From Vicinamibacteria bacterium (GTDB lineage: Bacteria; Acidobacteriota; Vicinamibacteria; Fen-336; JAGNNV01), in NCBI GenBank assembly GCA_016650185.1, contig JAENWE010000438.1, positions 1-5,162 of the forward strand: a stretch of DNA of 5,162 bases, written 5' to 3'. A program made the translations under genes and the position numbers. The notes below the pieces were generated by a model. The model ran no database searches. It was given only the letters and a program-made list of their open reading frames with translations, and was not told where the DNA came from. Shown here piece after piece: positions 1 to 5,145 of this stretch (its first letter is position 1; every line of letters starts with the position of its first letter).

Positions 1-2
1 AC

Positions 3-95
3 GTAGAGAAAGCGGTAATCGCGATGACGTCGGAGCGGCGTGAAGTCCATGACGGGAGCCGCGGAGGCTACTACGCGGCGCTCACCGGCGCTTAG
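3..95 (+). CDS. Possible C-terminal end of a gene entering from the left (partial, unidentified)
   Basis: The frame is open from the left edge of the window to a TAG stop and would encode about 30 residues ending in GGYYAALTGA. Third codon positions are mostly G or C, like the clear genes here, but at this length that is weak support. Some other frames are also open for a similar distance. If real, it lies 63 bases upstream of the O-methyltransferase on the same strand. I recognise no family in the fragment, so no function is proposed. Confidence 0.3.
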   Translation, partial: VEKAVIAMTSERREVHDGSRGGYYAALTGA

Positions 96-146
96 TACCC
101 CAGTTCGTAAGTATGGTCACGCACCGAGAACGCCGAAGCAGGACAC

Positions 147-152
147 TAGAAT
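147..152 (+). promoter_or_regulatory. Probable -10 box (TAGAAT) for a leaderless O-methyltransferase mRNA
   Basis: TAGAAT differs from the consensus TATAAT at one base. It occupies exactly -12 to -7 relative to the A of the ATG at 159, so transcription would start at or next to the start codon. No -35 hexamer is recognisable. The only purine-rich stretch upstream, AGGA near 139-142, is about 16 bases from ATG, too far to act as a normal ribosome binding site. Similar boxes precede the genes starting at 1000 and 4864. Confidence 0.5.
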
Positions 153-158
153 CCGTTC

Positions 159-797
159 ATGGATGAAACATGGGTGAAATACGCTGAGGAGTTCACGTCA
201 CCCGAGAGTGACGTCCTTCAGGGTCTGGCCAAAGGCTGCTACGCGAACTACTCGAACCACTCGATGCTGTCCGGGTTCTTCCAGGGCCGCGTCCTGTCGA
301 TGGTGTCGAAGATGATCCAGCCCAGAGTCGTCCTGGAGATCGGGACCTACCTCGGCTATTCCGCGCTGTGCTTCGCCGAGGGCCTGGCCGAGGGGGGCAA
401 GGTCATCACCCTCGACGTGGATGAGGCCACGAACAAGGTCGCGCGATCGTTCGTGGCAAATTCGCCCTATGCCGACCGGATCCACTTCCACCTTGGACCA
501 GCCGCGGTGATCATTCCCACCTTGACCGAGACCTTCGACCTCGTCTTCATCGACGCCGACAAGCCCAACTACGCGAACTACTACCATCTCGTCTTCGACA
601 GGGTCCGGCGCGGCGGGTTCATCATCGCGGACAACGTCTTGTGGAGCGGCAAGGTGCTGCTCGCGGAGAAGGATCAGGATGAGCCGACGCGCGCGCTGCA
701 CCGCTTCAACCGGATGGTGCGCGCGGATGACCGCGTGAATCAGGTCCTCCTCCCCATCCGCGACGGCCTCATGGTCGTTCGCAAGGAGAGGGACTGA
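159..797 (+). CDS. Class I SAM-dependent O-methyltransferase (COMT/CCoAOMT-like, Methyltransf_3 family)
   Basis: This cytosolic enzyme of 212 residues transfers the methyl group of S-adenosylmethionine to a hydroxyl, in this family usually on a catechol-like or phenolic acceptor. The actual substrate cannot be read from the sequence. It is full length for the bacterial family. Visible landmarks are an SGxxQG segment (38-43), the SAM-binding motif I VLEIGTYLGYSAL (58-70), the acidic end of strand 2 TLDVD (84-88), FIDADKPNY (130-138) and IIADNVLWSG (155-164), with DGLMVV near the C-terminus. By analogy with rat COMT (Asp141, Lys144, Asp169, Asn170), Asp132, Asp158 and Asn159 should bind the divalent metal and Lys135 should be the catalytic base. 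ATG at 159 is chosen because the homologous region starts right after it and a -10-like box sits just upstream; there is no Shine-Dalgarno sequence. It appears to be transcribed alone, since 202 bases follow it. The family call is firm and the substrate is unknown. Confidence 0.95.
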   Translation: MDETWVKYAEEFTSPESDVLQGLAKGCYANYSNHSMLSGFFQGRVLSMVSKMIQPRVVLEIGTYLGYSALCFAEGLAEGGKVITLDVDEATNKVARSFVANSPYADRIHFHLGPAAVIIPTLTETFDLVFIDADKPNYANYYHLVFDRVRRGGFIIADNVLWSGKVLLAEKDQDEPTRALHRFNRMVRADDRVNQVLLPIRDGLMVVRKERD

Positions 798-999
798 CGC
801 CCCTGACGCCGAACGATCCTCGGGTATCGGCAGTAGGTCCGCAGGCAAGCACGCGAGGGTCCGAAGGGCCGGCGAGCCTTGACGAACCCGCGAAAGCGGC
901 CTGTCCGAGTAGCGCAGCCCGCCGGAGGGGAACGTCCGCCGCACGCTGGGAGGGTTCATCACGGACTCTGGGCGCGACCCAAGAGGTAGGCTTGCGGTC
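798..999. other. Intergenic spacer with no supported gene; small GNRA hairpin
   Basis: No reading frame here looks coding. The one clear local structure is a perfect four-base stem CCGC (888-891) and GCGG (896-899) closed by a GAAA tetraloop, inside a wider but weaker inverted pair CCGGCG (869-874) and CGCCGG (920-925). No T-run follows, so it is not a canonical terminator of the upstream methyltransferase. I recognise no riboswitch or RNA family. A TTGACG at 879-884 has no matching -10 at normal spacing. Confidence 0.4.
987..992 (+). promoter_or_regulatory. Probable -10 box (TAGGCT) directly upstream of the 1000-1494 gene
   Basis: TAGGCT lies at -13 to -8 relative to the ATG at 1000 and matches the TANNNT form of a -10 element. 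It would start transcription within about one base of the start codon. The nearest purine-rich stretch, AAGAGG at 981-986, is 13 bases from ATG, long for a ribosome binding site. No -35 is recognisable. The placement matches the boxes before the methyltransferase and trxB. Confidence 0.45.
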
Positions 1000-1494
1000 A
1001 TGAGTAGCGTTGCGGCCCATGGCGTCGAAACCATCCTGAGCGTCCCCGGCGTGGCGGCCGATCATCTCTACCGGGAAGGCAGCGCAAAGGCTTCGTTCTG
1101 GGAGGCCGTCTTCGGATCGAGCCTCCGGGCCAAGAGCCGAACCCACGTCTCGGGGCTCGAGGACGGCACCAGGGTTTTCGACGTGCCCCTGCTCAAGGCC
1201 GAGCACGAAATCCTGCGCAGTGCCGGGGCCTGGATGGCCGAACAGGGCCTGGATGCCACCTGTTTCGAGGCGGCGGCCCTGCTCGCCGCCGGCAAATTGC
1301 GGGCAAGGCTGATCGGCCTGCAGGCGCGCGGGACATCCGAGGCCTCCTTCGAGCTCAGGATCGAGCCCAGGGGAGCGGAGGTCGTCGTCGATCCGGCCGT
1401 GCCCGGGGCTTTCCGGTCTTGGTTCGGGGCCGAGGGCTCGCGCCTCGCGCGGGAGACCCTCATCCCGTTCGGATTCACGCCGCACTCCGCGTGA
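1000..1494 (+). CDS. Hypothetical protein, 164 residues, probably cytosolic
   Basis: I do not recognise a family. Coding support comes from strong G/C preference at third codon positions, typical codon choice (CTG/CTC, GCC, GAG, GGC) and an ATG at a believable distance from a -10-like box. There is no signal peptide or membrane segment. The chain is soluble and mixed: an N-terminal part with VETILSVPGVAADHLYREG (9-27), an alanine-rich predicted helical middle (about 65-110, EHEILRSAGAWMAEQG and FEAAALLAAGKLRARL) with the only cysteine at 88, then a strand-like stretch FELRIEPRGAEVVVDP (117-132). The gene ends 22 bases before the secreted propeller gene on the same strand, so the two are probably co-transcribed. 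Two long open frames on the opposite strand overlap it; they are arginine/serine/proline-rich and look like antisense shadows. The gene call is moderately sure and the function is unknown. Confidence 0.65.
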   Translation: MSSVAAHGVETILSVPGVAADHLYREGSAKASFWEAVFGSSLRAKSRTHVSGLEDGTRVFDVPLLKAEHEILRSAGAWMAEQGLDATCFEAAALLAAGKLRARLIGLQARGTSEASFELRIEPRGAEVVVDPAVPGAFRSWFGAEGSRLARETLIPFGFTPHSA

Positions 1495-1507
1495 ACGGTT
1501 CAGCGCT

Positions 1508-1511
1508 GGAG
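1508..1511 (+). promoter_or_regulatory. Ribosome binding site GGAG for the propeller gene
   Basis: GGAG (within TGGAGA) ends five bases before the ATG at 1517 and supports that start over the in-frame ATG at 1529. It is the only well-placed Shine-Dalgarno sequence among the five clear genes of the window, and it belongs to the gene that appears to be second in an operon. Confidence 0.6.
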
Positions 1512-1516
1512 ATTGC

Positions 1517-2632
1517 ATGACGAAAACAATGCCGCCCTCGACCGCGACGCCCCCGCGCAAAGGCGCCGGCCTTCGAGCCCTTGCCCTGTCGCTTCTGGCG
1601 GCAACGGTCTGCGCTCAAGCGCCGGGCGACAATCCAGCGGCGGCAGCCTGGCAAGCTCAGGTGAGCCCGGTGGCGGTGGAACTTCGAGGTCTGGCCGTGG
1701 TCAGCGATCGGGTCGCGTGGGCCAGTGGCGCCAAAGGATCGATCCTCCGAACCGTGGACGGCGAAACCTGGGCCGTGCTCAAAGTGGCAGGCGCGGAGAC
1801 GCTGGATTTCAGGGACATCGAGGCCTGGGACGAGAAAAATGCCATCGCGATGAGCATCGGCGCGGGAGAAGCTTCAAACGTCTACAAGACCACGGACGGC
1901 GGGACGACCTGGCGGCGGGTATTCGCAAATCCCGACCCCACGGGATTCTGGGACGCCATCACGTTTTGGGACCGTGAGCACGGCGCCCTCTTCGGCGATC
2001 CGGTGCGAGGCCGGTTTCAGGTCTACACCACCGGCGACGGCGGCGAATCGTGGCAACCCGTGCCGGAAGAAGGAATGCCCGCGGCTCTCGAAAACGAAGG
2101 AGGGTTCGCCGCGAGCGGATCGTGCCTCGTGGCCGGCCCGGGCCGGAGCCTTGCATTCGTGACCGGAGGCGCCAGCGAAGCGCGCGTGTTCGTGTCGACA
2201 AACGGCGGGCGGAGCTTTCGCGTGTCCACCTCGCCCGTGCCAGCGACGGCCGCGTCGAAGGGCCTCTTCTCAATCGCGTGGCTCAACGAGTCGACTCTTC
2301 TGAGCGTGGGCGGGGACTATAAAGAGCCGGCCCTGGAGGGCATCAAGGCCAGTCTCAGCGACGATATCGGCGTGCTCTGGAAGAGCGTCCGATCCGATCC
2401 GGGTTTCCTCTCAAGTGTGGTGCCGGGCCCGGACAAGGACTCGGTGGTGGCGGTCGGCCTCGCGGGCACCGGCTTCAGCGCCGACCTCGGCAAGACGTGG
2501 ACGACCATCGATCGGACTCCCTACAACACGGCGGGTTTCGCTCCGCGGGGCGGACCTTTCGCAAGAGCAGGTTGGGCGGTTGGGCCAAAAGGCGTGATCG
2601 CGCGCTGGTCCATGCCTCTCAGACCCCGTTGA
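1517..2632 (+). CDS. Secreted YCF48/BNR (Asp-box) repeat beta-propeller protein
   Basis: This exported protein of 371 residues is predicted to fold as a beta-propeller. A signal peptide is visible: basic segment RKGAGLR (14-20), hydrophobic core ALALSLLAAT (21-30), and a likely signal peptidase I site after VCA (31-33). A lipobox is not convincing, because Val precedes Cys32. Five Asp-box-type motifs follow: TVDGETW (79-85), TTDGGTTW (125-132), TGDGGESW (172-179), a degenerate STNGGRSF (227-234, Asn for Asp and Phe for Trp) and SADLGKTW (321-328). Other features I associate with this family are LRGLAVVSDRVAWASGAKG (57-74) at the start of the propeller, LDFRDIEAWD (96-105), FAASGSC (197-203) and GGDY (265-268). 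Such proteins are often annotated as oxidoreductase, sialidase-like or photosystem II assembly factor-like. None of those activities is shown here: Asp-boxes are structural turns, and sialidase catalytic residues are not evident. It lies 22 bases after the hypothetical gene and faces the glycosyltransferase tail to tail. Confidence 0.88.
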   Translation: MTKTMPPSTATPPRKGAGLRALALSLLAATVCAQAPGDNPAAAAWQAQVSPVAVELRGLAVVSDRVAWASGAKGSILRTVDGETWAVLKVAGAETLDFRDIEAWDEKNAIAMSIGAGEASNVYKTTDGGTTWRRVFANPDPTGFWDAITFWDREHGALFGDPVRGRFQVYTTGDGGESWQPVPEEGMPAALENEGGFAASGSCLVAGPGRSLAFVTGGASEARVFVSTNGGRSFRVSTSPVPATAASKGLFSIAWLNESTLLSVGGDYKEPALEGIKASLSDDIGVLWKSVRSDPGFLSSVVPGPDKDSVVAVGLAGTGFSADLGKTWTTIDRTPYNTAGFAPRGGPFARAGWAVGPKGVIARWSMPLRPR

Positions 2633-2654
2633 TTCAGATTCCTGGACCTGCGGT

Positions 2655-3800
2655 CTAGCACAGGGTCGCGTAGGCCGCTTGTACCTTCTCGCGATACCGT
2701 GCCGCCGAGTACTCCAGTTCCAGCAGGGCGCGACCGTTCGCGGCCCGCCGAGCCCCTTCCTCCGTATCGATCAGGGCGGTGTCAATCCCGGCGGCCAGGG
2801 CCATCTCGGTGGGCTCGACCAGAAACGCGGTGTCATCGGAAAGTACCTGAGTGTGGGTGTCCAGGCGGGTGGCGACGATCGGTTTCCCGGACGCGAGGTA
2901 CGTATAGATCTTGAAGGGCGTGTTGCCGCCGAGGGTTCGCGGCGAGACCAGGACATCGGCCAGGGCCATCCACCTCGGCAGCATTTCCGGGAAGTGCTTG
3001 CCCACGAATCGACAACGAAAAAGCGCCTCGGGCGTCAATCGCAATTTCAGTTCCGTGATGTCTTCCGTCTCTCCGCCCACGAAGACGAAGATCGCGCGCG
3101 TGGTCCTCGCGGCGGCCTGCGCCATCATCGGAACGCCTTGATAGCGCTCGAAATTTCCAGTGTAGAGCGCCACTGGCGCATCGCCGAGATCGAGAGTCGC
3201 CCTTAACGCGGCGCCAGCGACACGATCGGAGTCGGTCAGAGTCGACACCAGGGGCGGATCGGCGAGCTGATGCACGCGGAGGGCGGGCCGAACACGGCGC
3301 ACCGCGTCCTCGAGGCGCGCATTGATCACGATGGCCAGATCGGCTCGGCGCAGCGACCGACCGTGCCACCACGATGCGAGCGGGCCGAGGGCCCGGGCCA
3401 GGGCGGACTTCGACTGCGCCAGTTGCTCACCGAGATCGGAATCCATGTCGACCACGAACTTCATGCTTCTCGGGAGGAAGGGAGCGACCAGAAGGGCCGA
3501 CTCCTCAACCGCATGCACGACGTCATAGGCGCCCGAGCGGGATAGACGCACGGCTCGCCACGCGAACGGGACGTCCTGCAGCGCCTTGGCGATCGAGAAG
3601 CCGGGCCGGATCCGCGCACCGCCGAGTCGAGCGGATCGCAGATGACGCACACGGGGCGCACTCCAGGCGTCCCCTTGCGGGAAGGTCAGAAGGTCGACAT
3701 CGTGCCCGAGCTCGCCCAGCGTTCTCACGAGCGCGGCCACGGCCAGCGGCGTGCCCCGCACCTCATGGAAGGGTTGGGGAGCCAGGAGGAGTACGCGCAT
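2655..3800 (-). CDS. Glycosyltransferase, GT4 family, GT-B fold
   Basis: This 381-residue enzyme is expected to transfer a sugar from an activated donor to an acceptor such as a lipid or growing glycan on the cytoplasmic face of the membrane. Donor and acceptor are unknown. The N-terminal Rossmann-like half starts with MRVLLLAPQPFHEVRGTPLAV (the PFHEVRGTP loop at 10-18 is the usual acceptor-side glycine loop) and includes AYDVVHAVEE (91-100). The donor-binding half begins near 205, with ALYTGNFERYQGV (211-223), FVFVGGE (238-244), RCRFVGKHF (262-270), ADVLVSPR (281-288) and NTPFKIYTYLASGKPIVAT (293-311). In the last motif the glutamate of the common TPxKxxE(Y/A)MAxGKP form is replaced by Thr300. 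There are no membrane segments. The ATG at 3800 fits the family's N-terminus exactly, but neither a ribosome binding site nor a TAGNNT box precedes it. It lies 104 bases downstream of trxB on the same strand and could be read from the same transcript. No other glycan genes are nearby. Confidence 0.9.
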   Translation of the reverse strand: MRVLLLAPQPFHEVRGTPLAVAALVRTLGELGHDVDLLTFPQGDAWSAPRVRHLRSARLGGARIRPGFSIAKALQDVPFAWRAVRLSRSGAYDVVHAVEESALLVAPFLPRSMKFVVDMDSDLGEQLAQSKSALARALGPLASWWHGRSLRRADLAIVINARLEDAVRRVRPALRVHQLADPPLVSTLTDSDRVAGAALRATLDLGDAPVALYTGNFERYQGVPMMAQAAARTTRAIFVFVGGETEDITELKLRLTPEALFRCRFVGKHFPEMLPRWMALADVLVSPRTLGGNTPFKIYTYLASGKPIVATRLDTHTQVLSDDTAFLVEPTEMALAAGIDTALIDTEEGARRAANGRALLELEYSAARYREKVQAAYATLC

Positions 3801-3828
3801 TTCAGGGTTGGCCGTAGGGCGAAGGCCC

Positions 3829-3871
3829 GCATAGCCCGGGCCGGGGCGCAGGAGGTTCAGGAGGGCTATGC
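3829..3871. repeat. Inverted repeat between trxB and the glycosyltransferase
   Basis: GCATAGCCC (3829-3837) and GGGCTATGC (3863-3871) form a perfect nine-base inverted repeat around a 25-base spacer. Directly alongside, GGGC (3817-3820) and GCCC (3825-3828) close a four-base loop. Transcription through trxB toward the glycosyltransferase would form both stems in the 104-base gap, the second ending 17 bases before the glycosyltransferase ATG. No T-run follows either stem, so a classical terminator is not supported. A processing or attenuation structure is possible. Confidence 0.4.
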
Positions 3872-3904
3872 ACCGGAATCAGAGGGCATCCCAGCGCCCC
3901 CCGC

Positions 3905-4864
3905 TCAATGACTCAAGAACCGTTCGGCGTCGATGGCGGCCATGCAGCCGGTGCCCGCGGCGGTGACCGCCTGTCGATACTGATGGTCAGCCACGTCTCC
4001 GGCGGCGAAGACTCCGGGAATGCTGGTGGCGGTGCTGCCCGCCTTCGTGATGAGGTAGCCGCTCTCGTCGGTCTCAAGCTGACCGCCGAACACCGCGGTG
4101 TTGGGCTCATGGCCGATGCCCATGAAGACGCCGCCGCACTCGACATCTTTGCTCTCGCCGGTTTTGAGATTGCGCACCCGGGCTCCGAGCAGCTTGCCCG
4201 CGTCCTTGCCCAGATACTTCTCGATCGCGGAATCCAGCAGCCATTCGATCTTGGCATTCTTGCGCGCTCTTTCCTGCATGATCTTCGAAGCTCGGAGTGC
4301 GTCGCGACGATGGACGATGGTGACCTTGGACGCGAACTTGGTCAGAAAGGTCGCCTCCTCCATCGCGGTGTCGCCGCCGCCCACGACCAGAACGTGCTTG
4401 TTCTTGTAAAAGAATCCGTCGCACGTCGCGCACGCGGAGACCCCGCCGATCTTCGTGCGGAACTCCACCTCGTCATCGATCCCGAGCCACTTCGCGCGCG
4501 CTCCGGTGGCAATGATGAGGGTGTCGGTGGTGATGTCGCCGACGCTGGTCTTGAGCACAAAGGGCCTGACCCCAAGCACTGAGGAACTCACGGATCCGGT
4601 CACGAACTGAGTGCCGAACCGTTCGGCTTGCTTCCGCATCCCCTCCATCAACTCTGGGCCCAGGATGCCCTTGGGGAATCCGGGATAGTTGTCGACCTCG
4701 GTGGTCAGCATGAGCTGCCCGCCGGCTACATCGGTGGGATCGTCGTTCCCGCCGCCCTCGATGACCAGGGGCTTGAGCTCAGCGCGTGCGGCGTAGATGG
4801 CGGCGGTCAGGCCGGCCGGGCCGGATCCGAGGATGACGACTCTGTGCTGATTCAGCGATGCCAT
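3905..4864 (-). CDS. trxB: Thioredoxin-disulfide reductase (NADPH)
   Basis: This cytosolic FAD enzyme passes electrons from NADPH to thioredoxin and so drives protein disulfide reduction. It has 319 residues (E. coli TrxB has about 320) and all expected parts: FAD-binding GSGPAG (13-18), GGQLMLTTEVDNYPG (48-62), IIATGA (117-122), the redox-active pair CATC (Cys145, Cys148) inside GVSACATCDGFFY, NADPH-binding GGGDTAMEEA (162-171), HRR (185-187) for the NADPH phosphate, GIGHEPNT (249-256) and the C-terminal FAD motif GVFAAGDVADHQYRQAV (284-300) followed by TAAGTGCMAA. A short insertion, GGGNDDPTDVAGGQ (37-50), replaces the shorter E. coli loop. The frame is open for 54 further codons upstream, but that stretch is arginine/proline-rich and unlike TrxB. 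MASLNQHRVVILGSG gives the normal N-terminus, so the start is set at 4864. No Shine-Dalgarno sequence precedes it; a TAGACT box does. The glycosyltransferase follows on the same strand. Confidence 0.98.
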   Translation of the reverse strand: MASLNQHRVVILGSGPAGLTAAIYAARAELKPLVIEGGGNDDPTDVAGGQLMLTTEVDNYPGFPKGILGPELMEGMRKQAERFGTQFVTGSVSSSVLGVRPFVLKTSVGDITTDTLIIATGARAKWLGIDDEVEFRTKIGGVSACATCDGFFYKNKHVLVVGGGDTAMEEATFLTKFASKVTIVHRRDALRASKIMQERARKNAKIEWLLDSAIEKYLGKDAGKLLGARVRNLKTGESKDVECGGVFMGIGHEPNTAVFGGQLETDESGYLITKAGSTATSIPGVFAAGDVADHQYRQAVTAAGTGCMAAIDAERFLSH

Positions 4865-4871
4865 GGGAAGA

Positions 4872-4877
4872 AGTCTA
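4872..4877 (-). promoter_or_regulatory. Probable -10 box (TAGACT) for trxB
   Basis: On the - strand, TAGACT lies at -13 to -8 from the trxB ATG. It has the TANNNT form and would place the transcript start within about a base of the start codon. No purine-rich ribosome binding site lies between the box and ATG; the intervening bases are TCTTCCC. No -35 hexamer is recognisable. The position is the same as for TAGGCT before the gene at 1000. Confidence 0.45.
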
Positions 4878-4963
4878 TCCGCGCCTATTCGTTCACGCCT
4901 TGACGGGTGGTGGAACTTCTCGTTCCGAGCTTCCCCCTTGACCGCTCCCCTCGACGGCCCGAC

Positions 4964-4983
4964 GACCGTTCGGAAGAACGGTC
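4964..4983. repeat. Perfect inverted repeat GACCGTTC-GGAA-GAACGGTC
   Basis: Two perfect eight-base arms enclose the four-base loop GGAA, which is a GNRA tetraloop if transcribed rightwards. It sits 99 bases upstream of the trxB start. Neither side is followed by a T-run, so it is not a standard rho-independent terminator. Its inner arms, CCGTTC and GAACGG, recur in the palindrome at 5008-5021, which suggests that both are sites for one DNA-binding protein. No regulator is identified. Confidence 0.5.
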
Positions 4984-5007
4984 CTGGACGGGGCCTTGGT
5001 GTACAAC

Positions 5008-5021
5008 CCGTTCGCGAACGG
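5008..5021. repeat. Perfect 14-bp palindrome CCGTTCGCGAACGG
   Basis: This sequence is its own reverse complement. It shares the CCGTTC/GAACGG arms of the hairpin at 4964-4983, with two rather than four bases between them. The two centres are 41 bp apart, close to four turns of B-DNA. An operator pair is one reading. It lies about 145 bases from the trxB start, far for direct repression, so it may serve a gene beyond the right edge. Confidence 0.5.
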
Positions 5022-5038
5022 CCCATTTCAGGCCCTTT

Positions 5039-5145
5039 CCGTCATTGCGAACGACCCGTCGTATCTTCGGGGAGTGAAGCAATCTCGCGGCCCCGCCGAG
5101 ATCGCTTCAGTCCATGGAAGAACTCCGGGTCCTTCGCGATGACGG
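5039..5145. repeat. 107-bp nested palindromic intergenic repeat (REP/MITE-like)
   Basis: The outer arms 5039-5058 (CCGTCATTGCGAACGACCCG) and 5126-5145 pair over 20 positions with one C-C mismatch and one G-T wobble. The inner arms 5075-5087 (TGAAGCAATCTCG) and 5097-5109 (CGAGATCGCTTCA) pair over 13 positions with one mismatch, around the nine-base spacer CGGCCCCGC. Between them, 5061-5068 and 5117-5123 also pair with one bulged base, so nearly the whole unit folds into one long hairpin. The core words GTCATTGCGA and GAAGCAATCTCG match, from memory, a dispersed intergenic repeat type seen in many bacterial genomes, with GAGATTGCTTC and TCGCAATGAC as the usual opposite arm. This copy differs at single positions, as an ageing copy would. 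No target duplication or transposase is visible. Confidence 0.75.

Noticed and set aside
879..907. TTGACG as a -35 element
   Set aside because: The hexamer 17 bases further on is TGTCCG, a poor -10 match; similar TTGAC words at 4900 and 4938 also lack a -10.
837..938. Four GTCCG words in the spacer after the O-methyltransferase, as possible iterons
   Set aside because: Spacings of 22, 44 and 31 bases are irregular, the flanks do not match, and the word is short for GC-rich DNA.
198..1034. Long open frame on the - strand opposite the O-methyltransferase (278 codons)
   Set aside because: It is antisense to a clear enzyme and shows no motif; it is open only because the real gene favours G/C at third positions.
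769..1560. Long open frame on the - strand opposite the hypothetical gene (263 codons)
   Set aside because: It is rich in Arg, Gly and Pro, has no recognisable motif, and runs across both an intergenic spacer and the start of the propeller gene. The + strand frame has better codon use and upstream signals.
2621..2656. Terminator between the convergent propeller and glycosyltransferase genes
   Set aside because: Only a five-base pairing (AGACC with GGTCT) across a long loop was found, with no T-run.
3868..3963. Small + strand frame preceded by AGGAGG
   Set aside because: The spacing from AGGAGG to ATG is only three bases, the product would be a short arginine-rich peptide, and most of it is antisense to the end of trxB.
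4613..4627. Palindrome GCCGAAC-C-GTTCGGC inside trxB
   Set aside because: It falls in ordinary codons for Ala-Glu-Arg-Phe-Gly and has the arms in the opposite order to the upstream twin palindromes, so coincidence is more likely.
4964..4983. Rho-independent terminator
   Set aside because: The stem is perfect but no T-run follows on either strand.
4865..5026. 54-residue N-terminal extension of TrxB
   Set aside because: The extension is Arg/Pro/Gly-rich and unlike TrxB, whereas MASLNQHRVVILGSG matches the normal family start. It would also run through both palindromes.
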